Positions 42,628 through 52,844 of a DNA stretch of 64,000 nucleotides are shown piece after piece (positions within the stretch are counted from its first letter, which is position 1; each line of letters begins with the position of its first letter). Source of the DNA: Yoonia sp. (GTDB lineage: Bacteria; Pseudomonadota; Alphaproteobacteria; Rhodobacterales; Rhodobacteraceae); contig NZ_JAGYJK010000017.1 of the NCBI RefSeq assembly GCF_018402175.1, forward strand, positions 682,001-746,000, given 5' to 3'. The translations under genes and the position numbers were made by a program. The notes under the pieces are model-generated. The model searched no databases and was not told the origin of the DNA. It saw only the letters and a program-made list of their open reading frames with translations.

Positions 42628-42948
42628 ATGGCCACCGTAGCAGTAACAGACGCAACCTTTGACGCCGAAGTGCGCCAGTCCGATATCCCCGTCGTCGTGG
42701 ATTTCTGGGCAGAATGGTGTGGCCCATGCAAACAGATCGGCCCCGCTTTGGAAGAATTATCCAACGAAATGGCCGGCAAGGTGAAAATCGTCAAAGTCAA
42801 CGTGGACGACAACCCCAATTCGCCGGCACAGATGGGCGTGCGCGGCATTCCTGCGCTGTTCGTGTTCAAGAACGGCCAGGTCGTCGCCAACAAGGCGGGC
42901 GCTGCGCCCAAGGCCGCAATCCAAGGCTGGATCGAAGACTCGATCTAA
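42628..42948 (+). CDS. trxA: Thioredoxin
   Basis: A 106-residue cytoplasmic thioredoxin with active site W-C-G-P-C near residue 30, the cis-Pro in G-I-P-A-L-F-V-F and G-A-A-P-K. A good ribosome site (AAGGAG) precedes ATG 42628. It has its own 59-bp leader after addA. In Rhodobacter thioredoxin also affects photosynthesis gene expression and Mg-chelatase; that link is inference here. Confidence 0.97.
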   Translation: MATVAVTDATFDAEVRQSDIPVVVDFWAEWCGPCKQIGPALEELSNEMAGKVKIVKVNVDDNPNSPAQMGVRGIPALFVFKNGQVVANKAGAAPKAAIQGWIEDSI

Positions 42949-42951
42949 CCC

Positions 42952-43869
42952 CTAGACAGGCCAGCCATGGCCGCGCAAGACCTGTGCAATCCGGTCTTGC
43001 GCCTCTGGCCTGCCTGCGTTGATCGCCTGCATTTGCAGGAACCAATACAGATAGGCCGCAAAATCGGGCGCGTGTCGGGCCACCATGCCAAAGGCCGCCT
43101 CTGCCCCGATATCGGCCACATTAAGCGCGATATGGTGAAAATCAGACCGTCCGAACAGGATCGCAGGCTTGTTGAAAAAGAACCCCTGAAGCGCGACACC
43201 GGAATTCTGCGAAACGATGTAATCACAGGTGCGCAGGTACCTGTCAGGGTCGCCCTTGCGGATATAAAGCCGGTCATTTTCTGCAAGCAACTGTTCCAGC
43301 GCGCGTTCTTCATCAGGCTGATAGGTTTCAGACGGATGCAGCGTGGCAATAACAGGACGGACAGGATCATGCCGCAGGACGGCGTGGATCATGTCAATCG
43401 GGCTGCAGTACTGGAATGACCGCTGTTCCATCAGCCGCCCTTGCAACGGCACAAAGACGAAACCGTCCTTGCGTGGCACATGGATCGTGTCACCGAACAG
43501 GCGATTTTGCCAGAACCGTTGAAAATTGGCGGCCTTTTGGGGATCGACCACTGCCGGATCGAACGGCGTTTGCGCGACAGGCCAGTCCCAGCGTTCCGCC
43601 TGTTTTTCGATGTGCCAGAACGGGGTGATATAGGTCTGGCGCAGTGTCAGGCTGCGGTCGTTGACAGGCGGGTCCATCAGAAAGATCCCGCGCCCCGGCC
43701 GCGCCAGCGCACGCAGACGTGCAAGGGTGTCGTCACTGTCAAAGGCAACGGTCAGCCCGGCATCGGTCAGCACTTTGCCAATCAACGCAATGAAATTGTG
43801 GTTACCCTCTGTGGCTTGCTTGCGCAGCTTGGGGTGCAGGTAAAACGTAACTTTACTGGTGATACTCAT
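42952..43869 (-). CDS. Unknown protein, possibly surface-glycan related (305 aa)
   Basis: Not firmly recognised. 305 residues without signal peptide or clear membrane helix. F-Y-L-H-P-K-L-R at the start, A-T-L-H-P-S-E-T-Y in the middle and [21 protein letters not shown] near residue 235 resemble the pattern in KpsS/KpsC-type and other GT-B-like capsule proteins, where a Ser/Gly-rich loop precedes a K-P sugar/nucleotide site. It converges on trxA with a 3-bp gap and is divergent from hslV. Function should be left open. Confidence 0.6.
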   Translation of the reverse strand: MSITSKVTFYLHPKLRKQATEGNHNFIALIGKVLTDAGLTVAFDSDDTLARLRALARPGRGIFLMDPPVNDRSLTLRQTYITPFWHIEKQAERWDWPVAQTPFDPAVVDPQKAANFQRFWQNRLFGDTIHVPRKDGFVFVPLQGRLMEQRSFQYCSPIDMIHAVLRHDPVRPVIATLHPSETYQPDEERALEQLLAENDRLYIRKGDPDRYLRTCDYIVSQNSGVALQGFFFNKPAILFGRSDFHHIALNVADIGAEAAFGMVARHAPDFAAYLYWFLQMQAINAGRPEAQDRIAQVLRGHGWPV

Positions 43870-43970
43870 GCAATGACGCTAGCCTTGGCCTGTGGCGACG
43901 GCAAGATGGCGGGGTTGTTTGCCGCGCGCGGTGCCGCCATATAACCACAACCGATATGGAGATGGTGACG

Positions 43971-44525
43971 ATGGCACAAGACAACTTTCCTGGCTGGCAC
44001 GGCACCACCATCATCGCGGTGCGCAAAGGCGGCAAGGTGGTGATCGCGGGTGACGGGCAGGTCTCGCTTGGGCAGACCGTCATCAAGGGCACCGCGCGCA
44101 AGGTGCGCCGCCTGTCACCGGGCGGACAGGATGTGATCTGCGGCTTTGCCGGATCGACTGCCGATGCATTCACCCTGCTGGAACGGCTGGAAAAAAAGCT
44201 GGAGGCGACGCCCGGCCAACTGGCGCGCGCCAGCGTTGAATTGGCCAAGGACTGGCGCACCGACAAATACCTGCAAAAGCTCGAAGCGATGCTGATCGTC
44301 AGCGATGGCAAGGACCTGTTGGTCATCACCGGCGCGGGCGACGTTCTGGAACCTGAACATGATGTCACCGCCATCGGGTCAGGCGGCAATTACGCCTTGG
44401 CCGCCGCGCGCGCGTTGATGGAAAGTGATTTGACCGCCGAAGACATCGCCCGCAAGGCAATGGCGATTGCGGCGGATATCTGCGTTTACACCAACGGCAA
44501 ACTGACGGTGGAAAGTATCGGATGA
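43971..44525 (+). CDS. hslV: ATP-dependent protease subunit HslV
   Basis: Threonine peptidase of the HslVU protease. From ATG 43971 184 residues; the propeptide ends at G-W-H-G and the catalytic Thr starts T-T-I-I-A-V-R-K-G. Conserved G-D-G-Q-V and [10 protein letters not shown] follow. Its stop overlaps the start of the membrane protein gene (ATGA). Confidence 0.96.
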   Translation: MAQDNFPGWHGTTIIAVRKGGKVVIAGDGQVSLGQTVIKGTARKVRRLSPGGQDVICGFAGSTADAFTLLERLEKKLEATPGQLARASVELAKDWRTDKYLQKLEAMLIVSDGKDLLVITGAGDVLEPEHDVTAIGSGGNYALAAARALMESDLTAEDIARKAMAIAADICVYTNGKLTVESIG

Positions 44526-45601
44526 TCGACCGCGACGATCTGAAAGCTGCCGTCGGCAGCGGGCTTTTGTCGGAACGGCAGGCGGCGGGGCTGATCAGCC
44601 TTGCCGACAGCCGCCGTGGCGCACGCGCGGCGTTGCGCGCCGGTGACGAACCATTCGAATTGTTCAAAGGCTTTAACGAGATTTTCATCGTGATCGGGCT
44701 TTTAATCCTGTCGTCAGGCTGGTGGGGTGTGGTCACGCTCGCGTTCGGTGACCGGATCGTGAATTTGCAGGATTACGCCTTGGGCGTGTCACTGGCAGGG
44801 GCGGTCTTTCTGTGGCTGCTGTCGGAATATTTCATCCGCAAACGGCGCATGGTTGCCCCCGCAATTGCGCTGTCGGTGATGTTCGCGGCCAATGCAGCAT
44901 TCGGGTTCATCGCCGTGATGTCCGAACCGTTCATGATCGCGCAAGGCGATTATACCAGCGTGCCGTTTCCACTATTCCTCGCCACCCTCGCGCTTGCCGC
45001 CTATTGGTGGCGGTTCCGCGTACCATTTGCCATGGCGATGATCGCGGTCGGGCTGTTCGTCGTGGCGATCATTTTCGCCGCCAGCAGGGGTGGCCGGATC
45101 GCGGGGATCAGTGATCTGTTCTTGTTGTCGGCGGGCGGGCCTTTTGCATGGATCACGCTGGCGCTGGGTCTGATTGTCTTTGCCGTCGCGATGGCATTCG
45201 ACATGAGCGATCCACACCGCGTCACGCGCCGGTCTGCCAACGGGTTCTGGCTGCATGTGGTTGCGGCCCCTGCCTTGGTAAACACGGTCGCGCTGTCCTT
45301 GCTGGATCAAGATTCCGCAGGGTCCAACATCATTCTGGTGGCTGTCCTGACGCTGTTCGCCATCGTCGCCATCGTCATTGACCGCCGGTCGTTCCTGATT
45401 GCCGCCATCGGGTATATCGTCGTGCTGGCTGGCACCGTGCTCGACGGTGACGGCGCGGCGCTGACCGTTCTGGCGCTGGGTCTTGTCCTGTTGCTGCTGG
45501 GTGCATTCTGGGAACGGATCCGCGCCCGTATCTTGCGGCTGATGCCGGGCTTCGTGCCGTTGCACAAACTTCCCCCTTCTCATAGCCAAGGACTGACATG
45601 A
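44522..45601 (+). CDS. Multi-pass membrane protein between hslV and hslU
   Basis: 359 residues: a short soluble N-terminus ([20 protein letters not shown]) and about ten hydrophobic helices from residue 50 to 345. The N-terminal pattern of a charged helix with G-L-L/G-L-I turns recalls DUF2157-type proteins, but I am not certain. It overlaps hslV by four bases and hslU by four bases (ATGA both times), so all three should be translated from one mRNA. The function is unknown. Confidence 0.75.
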   Translation: MIDRDDLKAAVGSGLLSERQAAGLISLADSRRGARAALRAGDEPFELFKGFNEIFIVIGLLILSSGWWGVVTLAFGDRIVNLQDYALGVSLAGAVFLWLLSEYFIRKRRMVAPAIALSVMFAANAAFGFIAVMSEPFMIAQGDYTSVPFPLFLATLALAAYWWRFRVPFAMAMIAVGLFVVAIIFAASRGGRIAGISDLFLLSAGGPFAWITLALGLIVFAVAMAFDMSDPHRVTRRSANGFWLHVVAAPALVNTVALSLLDQDSAGSNIILVAVLTLFAIVAIVIDRRSFLIAAIGYIVVLAGTVLDGDGAALTVLALGLVLLLLGAFWERIRARILRLMPGFVPLHKLPPSHSQGLT

Positions 45602-46897
45602 CAGACCTGACCCCCCGCGAAATCGTATCCGAACTGGACCGTTTCATCATCGGACAGGCCGAGGCAAAGCGCGCCGTCGCCGTCGCCCTGCGCAACCGTT
45701 GGCGGCGCAAGCAATTGGGCGATGACCTGCGCGACGAGGTGTATCCCAAGAATATCCTGATGATCGGCCCCACGGGTGTCGGGCAAAACCGAAATCTCGC
45801 GCCGCTTGGCCAAACTGGCGCGCGCGCCTTTCATCAAGGTCGAGGCGACCAAATTTACCGAGGTCGGCTATGTCGGCCGCGACGTCGAACAGATCATCCG
45901 CGATCTGGTCGATACCGCCATTCTGGACACCCGCGAACATATGCGCGAGGACGTGCGCACCAAGGCCCGCGAAGCCGCCGAAGAACGCGTGATCACCGCC
46001 GTCGCCGGAACCGACGCCCGCGAAGCCACGCGCGAAATGTTCCGCCGCAAGCTGAAGTCAGGCGAGCTGGATAACACCGTGATCGAACTGGAACTGACCG
46101 ACACATCCAACCCGATGGGCGGATTCGAGATCCCCGGACAACCGGGTGGCATGATGAATCTGGGCGATCTGTTCGGCAAGGCGATGGGCGGACGCACCAT
46201 CAAGAAGCGCATGACGGTTGCCGACAGTTATGACGCATTGGTCGCGGACGAGGCGGACAAACTGCTCGACGATGAAACCGTCACCAAGGCGGCATTGGAA
46301 GCAGTCGAACAATCCGGCATCGTGTTTCTGGACGAAATCGACAAGGTTTGCGCGCGGTCCGACGCGCGCGGTGCCGATGTGTCGCGCGAAGGCGTGCAAC
46401 GCGACCTGCTCCCCCTGATCGAAGGCACGACCGTGTCCACCAAACATGGGCCGATCAAGACGGATCATATCCTGTTCATCGCATCCGGTGCGTTCCATGT
46501 CGCCAAACCGTCCGACCTGCTGCCCGAATTGCAGGGGCGTTTGCCGATCCGCGTGGAACTGCGCGCCCTGACAGAAGGCGATTTCGTCCGCATCCTGACA
46601 GAAACCGACAATGCGCTGACCCTGCAATATTCCGCACTGATGCTGACCGAGGATGTCACAGTCACCTTCACCGAAGACGGGATCAAGGCGCTGGCCAAGA
46701 TCGCCGCCGATGTGAACGAAGCGGTGGAAAACATCGGCGCACGCAGGCTCTATACCGTGATGGAACGGGTGTTCGAGGATCTGTCCTTCAACGCGCCCGA
46801 CCGTGGCGGCGACGAAATCGCCGTCGATGCCGATTTCGTGGAAAAGCATCTGGGGGAATTGTCCCGTTCGGTGGACGTCAGCCGCTACGTGCTGTGA
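45598..46897 (+). CDS. hslU: HslU, ATPase of the HslVU protease (one frameshift)
   Basis: AAA+ unfoldase that feeds substrates to HslV. The N-terminus reads [17 protein letters not shown]; Walker A should be G-P-T-G-V-G-K-T-E-I-S but an extra G in GGGC at 45781-45783 breaks the frame inside it. The other frame continues [10 protein letters not shown]. Walker [10 protein letters not shown] and the C-terminal [12 protein letters not shown] are intact. Corrected length is 432 residues. Confidence 0.95.
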
Positions 46898-46959
46898 ATT
46901 CGGGTTAGCGCTATCACTTTGCGCTGGCACCAGCCGCTTGACCGGATCATGACTACGGC

Positions 46960-48195
46960 ATGACCGGTTTACGCAGCTACCTGACCTTTATCCGCGACAA
47001 CGCTCCGTTCCTTGTGACCGGGGCGTTGTTGTCGTTTCTGTCAAGCTTCGGGCAGACCTTTTTTATCTCGATCTTCGGGGCTGAAATCCGCGCCGATTAT
47101 GGCCTGACCAATGGCGAATGGGGCCTGATCTATATGGTGGGCACGGGCGCATCTGCGGCGCTGATGGTGTTTGCAGGAGGGTTGGCGGACCGGTTTCGCG
47201 TGCGCACGCTGGGGATTGTCGTGGTGTGGATGCTGGCGCTGGCCTGTCTGGCGATGGCGTTCAATCCGGCGGCGATGCTATTGCCCGTTGTGATCTTCGC
47301 ACTGCGGTTCACCGGCCAAGGCATGACCAGCCATGTCGCTGTCGTGGCAATGGCGCGCTGGTTTGTCGCAACGCGCGGCCGCGCGCTAGCCATCGCCGCC
47401 TTTGGTTTCATGCTGGGCGAGGCGGCCTTGCCGCTGACGATGGTCTGGCTGAAATCCTTTATCGACTGGCGGATGCTGTTCGTCGGCAGTGCGCTGTTCT
47501 GCATGCTGGCAAGTGCGGTTCTGTTCCGCCTGTTGCGGCTGGAACGCACGCCGCAATCCGTGGCGGAAAACAACCAGTCATTCGGCATGAACGCCCGTTT
47601 CTGGACAAGGGCAGAGGCGCTGCGCCACCCGATGTTCTGGGTCATGGCGCCTGCCGTCATGTCATTTTCGGGGTTCGGCACGGCCTTCTGGTTCCATCAG
47701 GCGCATTTCGCCGAGATCAAAGGCTGGTCGCATCTGTCTTTGGTCGCGGTCTTTCCGCTGGGCACAGCGGCGCTGTTGGTGTCCACCATCATCTATGGCT
47801 GGGCCGTCGACAGGTTCGGCGCGGTACGGTTGTTGCCGGTCTACCTGCTGCCGCTGGTCGTGGCCTTCGTGCTGCACTGGTATGCACCGTCACTGTGGTG
47901 GACGGCGATTGCCATCATCCTGATGGGACTGGCGGGCGGCGGTCAGGCGACGATCCTGAACGCCTGTTGGGCCGAACTTTATGGCACGCGGCATATCGGC
48001 GCGATCAAATCGGTAGCGACGGCGCTGATGGTGCTTGGCTCCGCCATCGGGCCGGGGTTCAGTGGCTGGCTGATCGACATCGGCGTGGGGTTCGAGGTGC
48101 AGCAACTGGGCTATGCCGCACTATTCGCCTTTGCCTCGCTGATCATGATCATGCCTGTCAGACATGCGCGGATCGCCTTAGCGGCTGCGGCGTAG
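46960..48195 (+). CDS. Major facilitator superfamily transporter
   Basis: 411 residues with 12 predicted helices. The loop 2-3 motif G-G-L-A-D-R-F-R-V-R-T near residue 70 is the MFS signature. Substrate unknown. It follows hslU by 62 bp and its end overlaps the convergent smr gene by 18 bp. Confidence 0.88.
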   Translation: MTGLRSYLTFIRDNAPFLVTGALLSFLSSFGQTFFISIFGAEIRADYGLTNGEWGLIYMVGTGASAALMVFAGGLADRFRVRTLGIVVVWMLALACLAMAFNPAAMLLPVVIFALRFTGQGMTSHVAVVAMARWFVATRGRALAIAAFGFMLGEAALPLTMVWLKSFIDWRMLFVGSALFCMLASAVLFRLLRLERTPQSVAENNQSFGMNARFWTRAEALRHPMFWVMAPAVMSFSGFGTAFWFHQAHFAEIKGWSHLSLVAVFPLGTAALLVSTIIYGWAVDRFGAVRLLPVYLLPLVVAFVLHWYAPSLWWTAIAIILMGLAGGGQATILNACWAELYGTRHIGAIKSVATALMVLGSAIGPGFSGWLIDIGVGFEVQQLGYAALFAFASLIMIMPVRHARIALAAAA

Positions 48196-48762
48196 GTAAA
48201 CGTAATAGGCCCCGTGCCCGCCGTGTTTCAGATGCGCGGGTGTCACTTGCAGGATCGCCTGCGCCAAAGGCGGCATAGCCATCCATTGCGGCACCTGGTG
48301 GCGCAGCACGCCGTTGCGCGTTGGGATCGGGCCGCCATCATCGCGGTCCTTGCCCTTGCCAGTGATGACTAGCACCAGCCTGCGCCCCAGCGCATGCGAA
48401 CCCAAGATGAAGGCCAGCAGTTCGGGATGCGCCTGCGCCATCGTCATGCCGTGCAGGTCGATCCGCGCCTCTGGCACCAGCTTGCCGCGTTTCATCTTGC
48501 CAAAGGATTTGCTGTCCATGTTCACCGGCGCATTGGCCAGACGGTGTGTGATGCCGGGCAGCAGATCGTTGGGCCGGTGCGCATCCGCCTTTTGACCAAC
48601 CTGAAAATCGGGCAGGGGATCGCGGGGCACGAGGGCTATCTTGCGCACGGGCGGCAGCGGGGTGGGGTCAGGTTTCACATCAGGCGACATCGGCTTGGCC
48701 GTACCTTTGACGCGATCCCACAGCGCACGTTCCTCAGATGACAGATGGCGGGGCCTGCGCAT
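48178..48762 (-). CDS. Smr-domain protein
   Basis: 194 residues. The C-terminal Smr domain has I-D-L-H-G-M-T near residue 95 and V-I-T-G-K-G near 132, the D-L-H-G and T-G-x-G motifs of this nuclease-like domain (MutS2/YdaL). The N-terminus is a basic, Pro-rich linker. Its start overlaps the mltA stop (TGATG). Confidence 0.92.
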   Translation of the reverse strand: MRRPRHLSSEERALWDRVKGTAKPMSPDVKPDPTPLPPVRKIALVPRDPLPDFQVGQKADAHRPNDLLPGITHRLANAPVNMDSKSFGKMKRGKLVPEARIDLHGMTMAQAHPELLAFILGSHALGRRLVLVITGKGKDRDDGGPIPTRNGVLRHQVPQWMAMPPLAQAILQVTPAHLKHGGHGAYYVYLRRSR

Positions 48763-49721
48763 CAGATGACCCCCGCGACCAGTCGATCCGCGACAGCGAC
48801 CGGCAGCAGCACGACCATGCGGCCACCGTGTTTGACGCCGCCGGCCATGGTACCTGCCGCAGCACCTGTCCCGAAAAAGATATCCGCACGCTGTGCGCCT
48901 TTGATCGCTGATCCGGTATCCTGCGCGACCATCAGCCGCGTCATCGGGTCGGGCGCGTCTTTTTCGATCCAGACCGGCGCGCCCAACGGCACGTGATTGG
49001 GATCAACCGCGATGCTGCGTCCTGCGGTGACAGGGCGTTTCATCGCGCCAATTGGGCCGTCATCAGTAGCCAGATCGGCCAGTTCACGGAAAAACACATA
49101 GCTTTCGTTGGTCCACAGCAGGTCGCGCCCCGCATCAGGGTTCTGCCTCACCCAATCGTGGATAAACGCGGCAGACACCTGATCCGCTGACACGACACCG
49201 CGCGCGACCAATTCCTTGCCCACCGATGTATAGGGCAGGCCGTTCTTGGCCGCGAAACCCAAGCGCAAGACAGACCCATCGGGCAACCTGATGCGGCCGG
49301 ACCCCTGCACCTGCAGGAAGAACGCATCGACCGGGTCGGCAAGCCAGACGATCTCGTAGCCCTTGGCAAGGTGCTGTTCCTCAATCTGGCGTCGTGTTGC
49401 GCCTTTGGGCAGGTCGGGCGGCAGAGCATGAACTGGACACCGGAACGTGGCATCAGCCACGCGCGATCCGGACAGTTCCGGTTCAAAATAACCGGTGAAC
49501 AGCATGGGTTGGCCATCGGTAATCATCACGGGCCTGAAATAAAGTTCAAAGAAACCGCGCGGATCGGTGCTGGTGGGGGCCAGATGGCAGGCGGCCTGCC
49601 ACCACGGGTCGGTGATCCGGTCCGCGGTCTTGCAAAAAACGTCAAGGGCGGCGCGATGATCATCGGCCGCCCATCCGTTCAAACCGTCGAAACCACAGAT
49701 ATGATATGTCGCCTTGGCCAT
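48762..49721 (-). CDS. mltA: Membrane-bound lytic murein transglycosylase A family protein
   Basis: Cleaves peptidoglycan glycan strands with 1,6-anhydro product formation. 319 residues with MltA domain F-T-G-Y-F-E-P-E-L, F-F-L-Q-V-Q-G-S-G-R near residue 145 and the 3D domain V-A-Q-D-T-G-S-A-I-K-G holding the catalytic Asp. No signal peptide is seen at the ATG 49721 N-terminus, and the Tim44-like gene ends only 42 bp upstream; the true start or export route is uncertain. Confidence 0.9.
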   Translation of the reverse strand: MAKATYHICGFDGLNGWAADDHRAALDVFCKTADRITDPWWQAACHLAPTSTDPRGFFELYFRPVMITDGQPMLFTGYFEPELSGSRVADATFRCPVHALPPDLPKGATRRQIEEQHLAKGYEIVWLADPVDAFFLQVQGSGRIRLPDGSVLRLGFAAKNGLPYTSVGKELVARGVVSADQVSAAFIHDWVRQNPDAGRDLLWTNESYVFFRELADLATDDGPIGAMKRPVTAGRSIAVDPNHVPLGAPVWIEKDAPDPMTRLMVAQDTGSAIKGAQRADIFFGTGAAAGTMAGGVKHGGRMVVLLPVAVADRLVAGVI

Positions 49722-49763
49722 CCTACCGCCTGATGTGTCACTAGGCCGCCAAAAGCCGGCAGA

Positions 49764-50423
49764 TCATTCGCCTGTGGCGACCAGTTTCCAGTTCGGATCG
49801 CCCGCGTCCATCTTGCGCGCGAATGTCCATGTATCAACCAACCGCTTGATTTCTTTCGTGCTACCCTCGACAACTTCGCCTTCGGCATTTCGCACGACGG
49901 ATGTCATCTCGCTTTTGAAGCGGACAGAGACATCGCCTTCCTTGGTCGCCTCGTCGAATTCTGCATGGGCCAAAGCCATGTCACTGATCCCGATGAAACT
50001 GGCGGTGACAGTCAGGCCCTGACGCTGGCGGTCATCGACGACGCTGGCAAAAGCCTCGTACACATCATGCGAAATGAACGGCACAATACTGTCCAGATCA
50101 CTATTTTCGAACGCCATTAGGATCATTTCATAAGCGCCGCGCGCGCCACCCAGAAATTCGGTGACGTTGAAATCGGGATCGACGCGTTTCATCGCGGCCA
50201 GCGCCTTGGCGGCGGCGGAATCTGCTTCGACGTGGTCTGTGATATCAAGGTCCGGCCCACCTTCGATGACGTCGAAACTGGGCTTGCGGCGGGTGGTGGT
50301 TTCCTGCCGGGTCACGGCGGGTTTTTCGAACCCTTCGCGCGTGCCTAGGACACCGCGCAACCGCAGGATCAGGAAAACAGCGATGCCCGCAAGCACCAAA
50401 AGCTGAATAATCGGAGAGTTCAT
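49764..50423 (-). CDS. Tim44/TimA-like domain protein
   Basis: 219 residues with an N-terminal membrane helix (I-I-Q-L-L-V-L-A-G-I-A-V-F-L-I-L-R-L) and a Tim44-like domain from about 75 to 215. Alphaproteobacterial relatives are ancestors of mitochondrial Tim44; the family is found inner-membrane-anchored. Divergent from fxsA across 111 bp. Forms a minus-strand unit with mltA and smr. Confidence 0.88.
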   Translation of the reverse strand: MNSPIIQLLVLAGIAVFLILRLRGVLGTREGFEKPAVTRQETTTRRKPSFDVIEGGPDLDITDHVEADSAAAKALAAMKRVDPDFNVTEFLGGARGAYEMILMAFENSDLDSIVPFISHDVYEAFASVVDDRQRQGLTVTASFIGISDMALAHAEFDEATKEGDVSVRFKSEMTSVVRNAEGEVVEGSTKEIKRLVDTWTFARKMDAGDPNWKLVATGE

Positions 50424-50534
50424 CAGGACCTCGTGTCAGAACAAAGCATGGAAACATGCCGCTTGGCTTCTTATGTAGGTCACGGGTGCGGTCAAGTCCA
50501 CCGTACCACCAACAAGTTGTGAAAGGCCCACGCC

Positions 50535-51014
50535 ATGTGGCTGTTATTTGCATTCATCGCCGTCCCGATGATCGAGATTGCCCTGTTCATTCAGGTCGGT
50601 GGCCTGATCGGGGTCTGGTGGACCCTGCTGATCGTGCTGGCGACCGCGCTGGCAGGGTCATATCTGGTGCGCCATCAGGGGTTGCGCGAACTGGGAAACC
50701 TGCAACGGTCGTTTTCCGATCTGAAGGACCCGACAGAACCATTGGCAAATGGGGCCATGATCCTGTTCGCGGGGGCGTTGTTGCTGACGCCGGGGTTTTT
50801 CACAGATGTAGTCGGCCTGTCCTTGCTGGTGCCTGCGGTGCGGCAGGCGGCATTCCATTGGATCAAGGCGCGCATCAGGTTTGCGAAATTCGAGACCCGC
50901 CCGCATTCCGCTGACACGCAGCGGCCCGACGATACTGTCATCGACGGCGAATTTCAGGAAATTCCACCCGAAAAACACCCAACCCATCCACCCTCGAAAT
51001 GGACCCGGCATTGA
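50535..51014 (+). CDS. fxsA: FxsA-family membrane protein
   Basis: 159 residues. Two or three N-terminal helices (L-L-F-A-F-I-A-V-P-M-I-E-I-A-L-F-I and W-W-T-L-L-I-V-L-A-T-A-L-A-G) and the F-x-x-x-P-x-x-E-I motif mark the FxsA family, whose E. coli member relieves phage T7 exclusion by F. The basic C-terminal tail is cytoplasmic. Upstream of secB by 58 bp. Confidence 0.9.
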   Translation: MWLLFAFIAVPMIEIALFIQVGGLIGVWWTLLIVLATALAGSYLVRHQGLRELGNLQRSFSDLKDPTEPLANGAMILFAGALLLTPGFFTDVVGLSLLVPAVRQAAFHWIKARIRFAKFETRPHSADTQRPDDTVIDGEFQEIPPEKHPTHPPSKWTRH

Positions 51015-51072
51015 GCCTGCGCGCAGGGGCTGTTAGGAACAGGCAACCCAATAGCAACCAAAGCAGGTTTCC

Positions 51073-51579
51073 ATGACTGATACACCCGACAACGCAGCGC
51101 CAGCCGCCGGTGCAGCGCCCCAGCCCCAGCAGATCACCAGCCGTGTTCTGGCGCAGTATATCCGCGACATGTCGTTCGAAAACATTCTGGCGCAAAAGGG
51201 CGTCAAGGGTGATGCACAGCCCGAAGTGCAGGTGCAGGTCAATCTGGACGCCCGCAAGCGCACGGCGGACCACCAGTTCGAGGTGATCACCAAGCTGAAC
51301 ATCACCAGCAAGACCAAAGCAGCGGGCGAGCCCTTGTTCGTGCTGGAAATCGAATATGCCGGGGTGTTCCACGTCGAAGGCGTGCCAGAAGAACAGATGC
51401 ATCCCTATCTGCTGATCGAATGCCCGCGCATCACCTTCCCGTTCCTGCGCCGCATCGTCAGCGACGTGACCCGCGACGGCGGTTTCCCTGCGCTGAACCT
51501 TGAAACGATTGATTTTCTTGCGCTTTACCGTGCCGAATTGGCACGTCGTGCAGAGGCCGACAAGAAGGTCGTCAACTAG
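51073..51579 (+). CDS. secB: Protein-export chaperone SecB
   Basis: 168 residues. Tetrameric cytoplasmic chaperone that keeps preproteins unfolded for SecA. L-A-Q-Y-I-R-D-M-S-F-E-N near residue 27, an acidic-aromatic core Y-A-G-V-F-H-V-E-G and C-P-R-I-T-F-P-F-L-R-R-I are SecB hallmarks. An N-terminal Ala/Pro/Gln-rich tail of about 20 residues precedes the fold. Converges on dnaQ with a 4-bp overlap. Confidence 0.96.
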   Translation: MTDTPDNAAPAAGAAPQPQQITSRVLAQYIRDMSFENILAQKGVKGDAQPEVQVQVNLDARKRTADHQFEVITKLNITSKTKAAGEPLFVLEIEYAGVFHVEGVPEEQMHPYLLIECPRITFPFLRRIVSDVTRDGGFPALNLETIDFLALYRAELARRAEADKKVVN

Positions 51580-52262
51580 GCGCGTTTCCAGACCGCATCG
51601 TCGCCCATGGCAGTGACAAAGGCTGTATGGGCGGCGGTTTCTTCGGCCGTTCGGCGCGATGGCAAAGGTACGGGACGCGGACCGGCGCGCCATACGGTGC
51701 CATCCTGCTGTGTGCTGCCTGCGCTACCTTGGGCCAGTGCGAAATCGGGCTGACGACCACCGATCAGTTCTAGATAAACCTCTGCCAGAATTTCACTGTC
51801 GAGCAATGCGCCGTGCAGGGTCCGCGCTGCATTGTCGATGCCAAAGCGGCGGCACAGCGCATCAAGCGAGGCAGGCGAGCCTGGAAACTTGCGCCGCGCG
51901 ATCATTAGCGTATCAACCGCGCGATCCATCGGCAGGGCAGGTTTATGCAGCCAGCCAAGTTCGGCATTCAGGAATTTCATATCAAAGGCGGCGTTGTGGA
52001 TCACCAGTTTCGCGTCACCGATGAAGGTCAGAAAATCGTCGGCGATATCCTTGAACAGCGGTTTATCGGCCAGAAAATCATCGCCTAGGCCATGCACGGC
52101 AAAGGCCTCCGCAGGCATGGTCCGCTGGGGATTGATATATTGGTGATAGGTGCGGCCCGTGGGCATATGGCCGATCAATTCGACAGCGCCGATTTCAACG
52201 ATGCGGTCGCCTTCGCCGGGTTCAAAACCGGTGGTTTCGGTGTCCAGAACGATTTCGCGCAT
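51576..52262 (-). CDS. dnaQ: DNA polymerase III epsilon subunit
   Basis: 3'-5' proofreading exonuclease, 228 residues. ExoI L-D-T-E-T-T-G at residue 5, ExoII H-N-A-A-F-D near 96, ExoIII H-G-A-L-L-D near 150. A Pro/Arg-rich C-terminal region would bind the alpha subunit. Starts 3 bp after coaE. Confidence 0.95.
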   Translation of the reverse strand: MREIVLDTETTGFEPGEGDRIVEIGAVELIGHMPTGRTYHQYINPQRTMPAEAFAVHGLGDDFLADKPLFKDIADDFLTFIGDAKLVIHNAAFDMKFLNAELGWLHKPALPMDRAVDTLMIARRKFPGSPASLDALCRRFGIDNAARTLHGALLDSEILAEVYLELIGGRQPDFALAQGSAGSTQQDGTVWRAGPRPVPLPSRRTAEETAAHTAFVTAMGDDAVWKRA

Positions 52263-52265
52263 GTC

Positions 52266-52844
52266 TTATCCCGTCAGCTTGTCGATCAGTTCTTGCACGG
52301 CGGCGCGGGTGCCGTCCAGCGTCAGCGTCTCGATCACATGATCGGCGCGCGCGCGTTTTTCGGCATCGGGCATCTGGCGTTGCAGGATCTGGTCCAGATG
52401 CTGTAGCGTCATGCCCGGACGGGCCAGCACACGGTCGCGTTGCACCGCGGGGGGCACAGTCACGACAAGAACAGAGGACAGCCAGCTATCCGCGCCCGTT
52501 TCGTACAGCAACGGAATGTCAAAGACCAAAAGCGGGGCATCATGGTTTGCCACAAAGGCGCGCCGGTCTGCTGCGACAAGAGGGTGAACAATATGTTCTA
52601 TTTTAGCCAAGGCTGCCGGATCAACCGCGATAATATGTTTCAGTTTATCGCGCGACACTGTGCCATCAATGACGGCATCAGGAAAGACATCGCCAAGGAG
52701 AGGAACAGCTGCACCGCCCTTTGCATATAGCCTATGCACGGTAGCATCAGCATCCCAGACCGGCACAGCGGCATCGCGGAACATCTGGGCTGTCGTGGAT
52801 TTGCCCATGCCGATGGACCCGGTCAGGCCCAGGTGATGTGTCAT
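52266..52844 (-). CDS. coaE: Dephospho-CoA kinase
   Basis: Last step of CoA synthesis, 192 residues. Walker A G-S-I-G-M-G-K-S-T near residue 8 and D-A-D-A-T-V-H, then D-I-P-L-L-Y-E-T are CoaE signatures. Its start overlaps the aroE stop (ATGA). Confidence 0.95.
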   Translation of the reverse strand: MTHHLGLTGSIGMGKSTTAQMFRDAAVPVWDADATVHRLYAKGGAAVPLLGDVFPDAVIDGTVSRDKLKHIIAVDPAALAKIEHIVHPLVAADRRAFVANHDAPLLVFDIPLLYETGADSWLSSVLVVTVPPAVQRDRVLARPGMTLQHLDQILQRQMPDAEKRARADHVIETLTLDGTRAAVQELIDKLTG

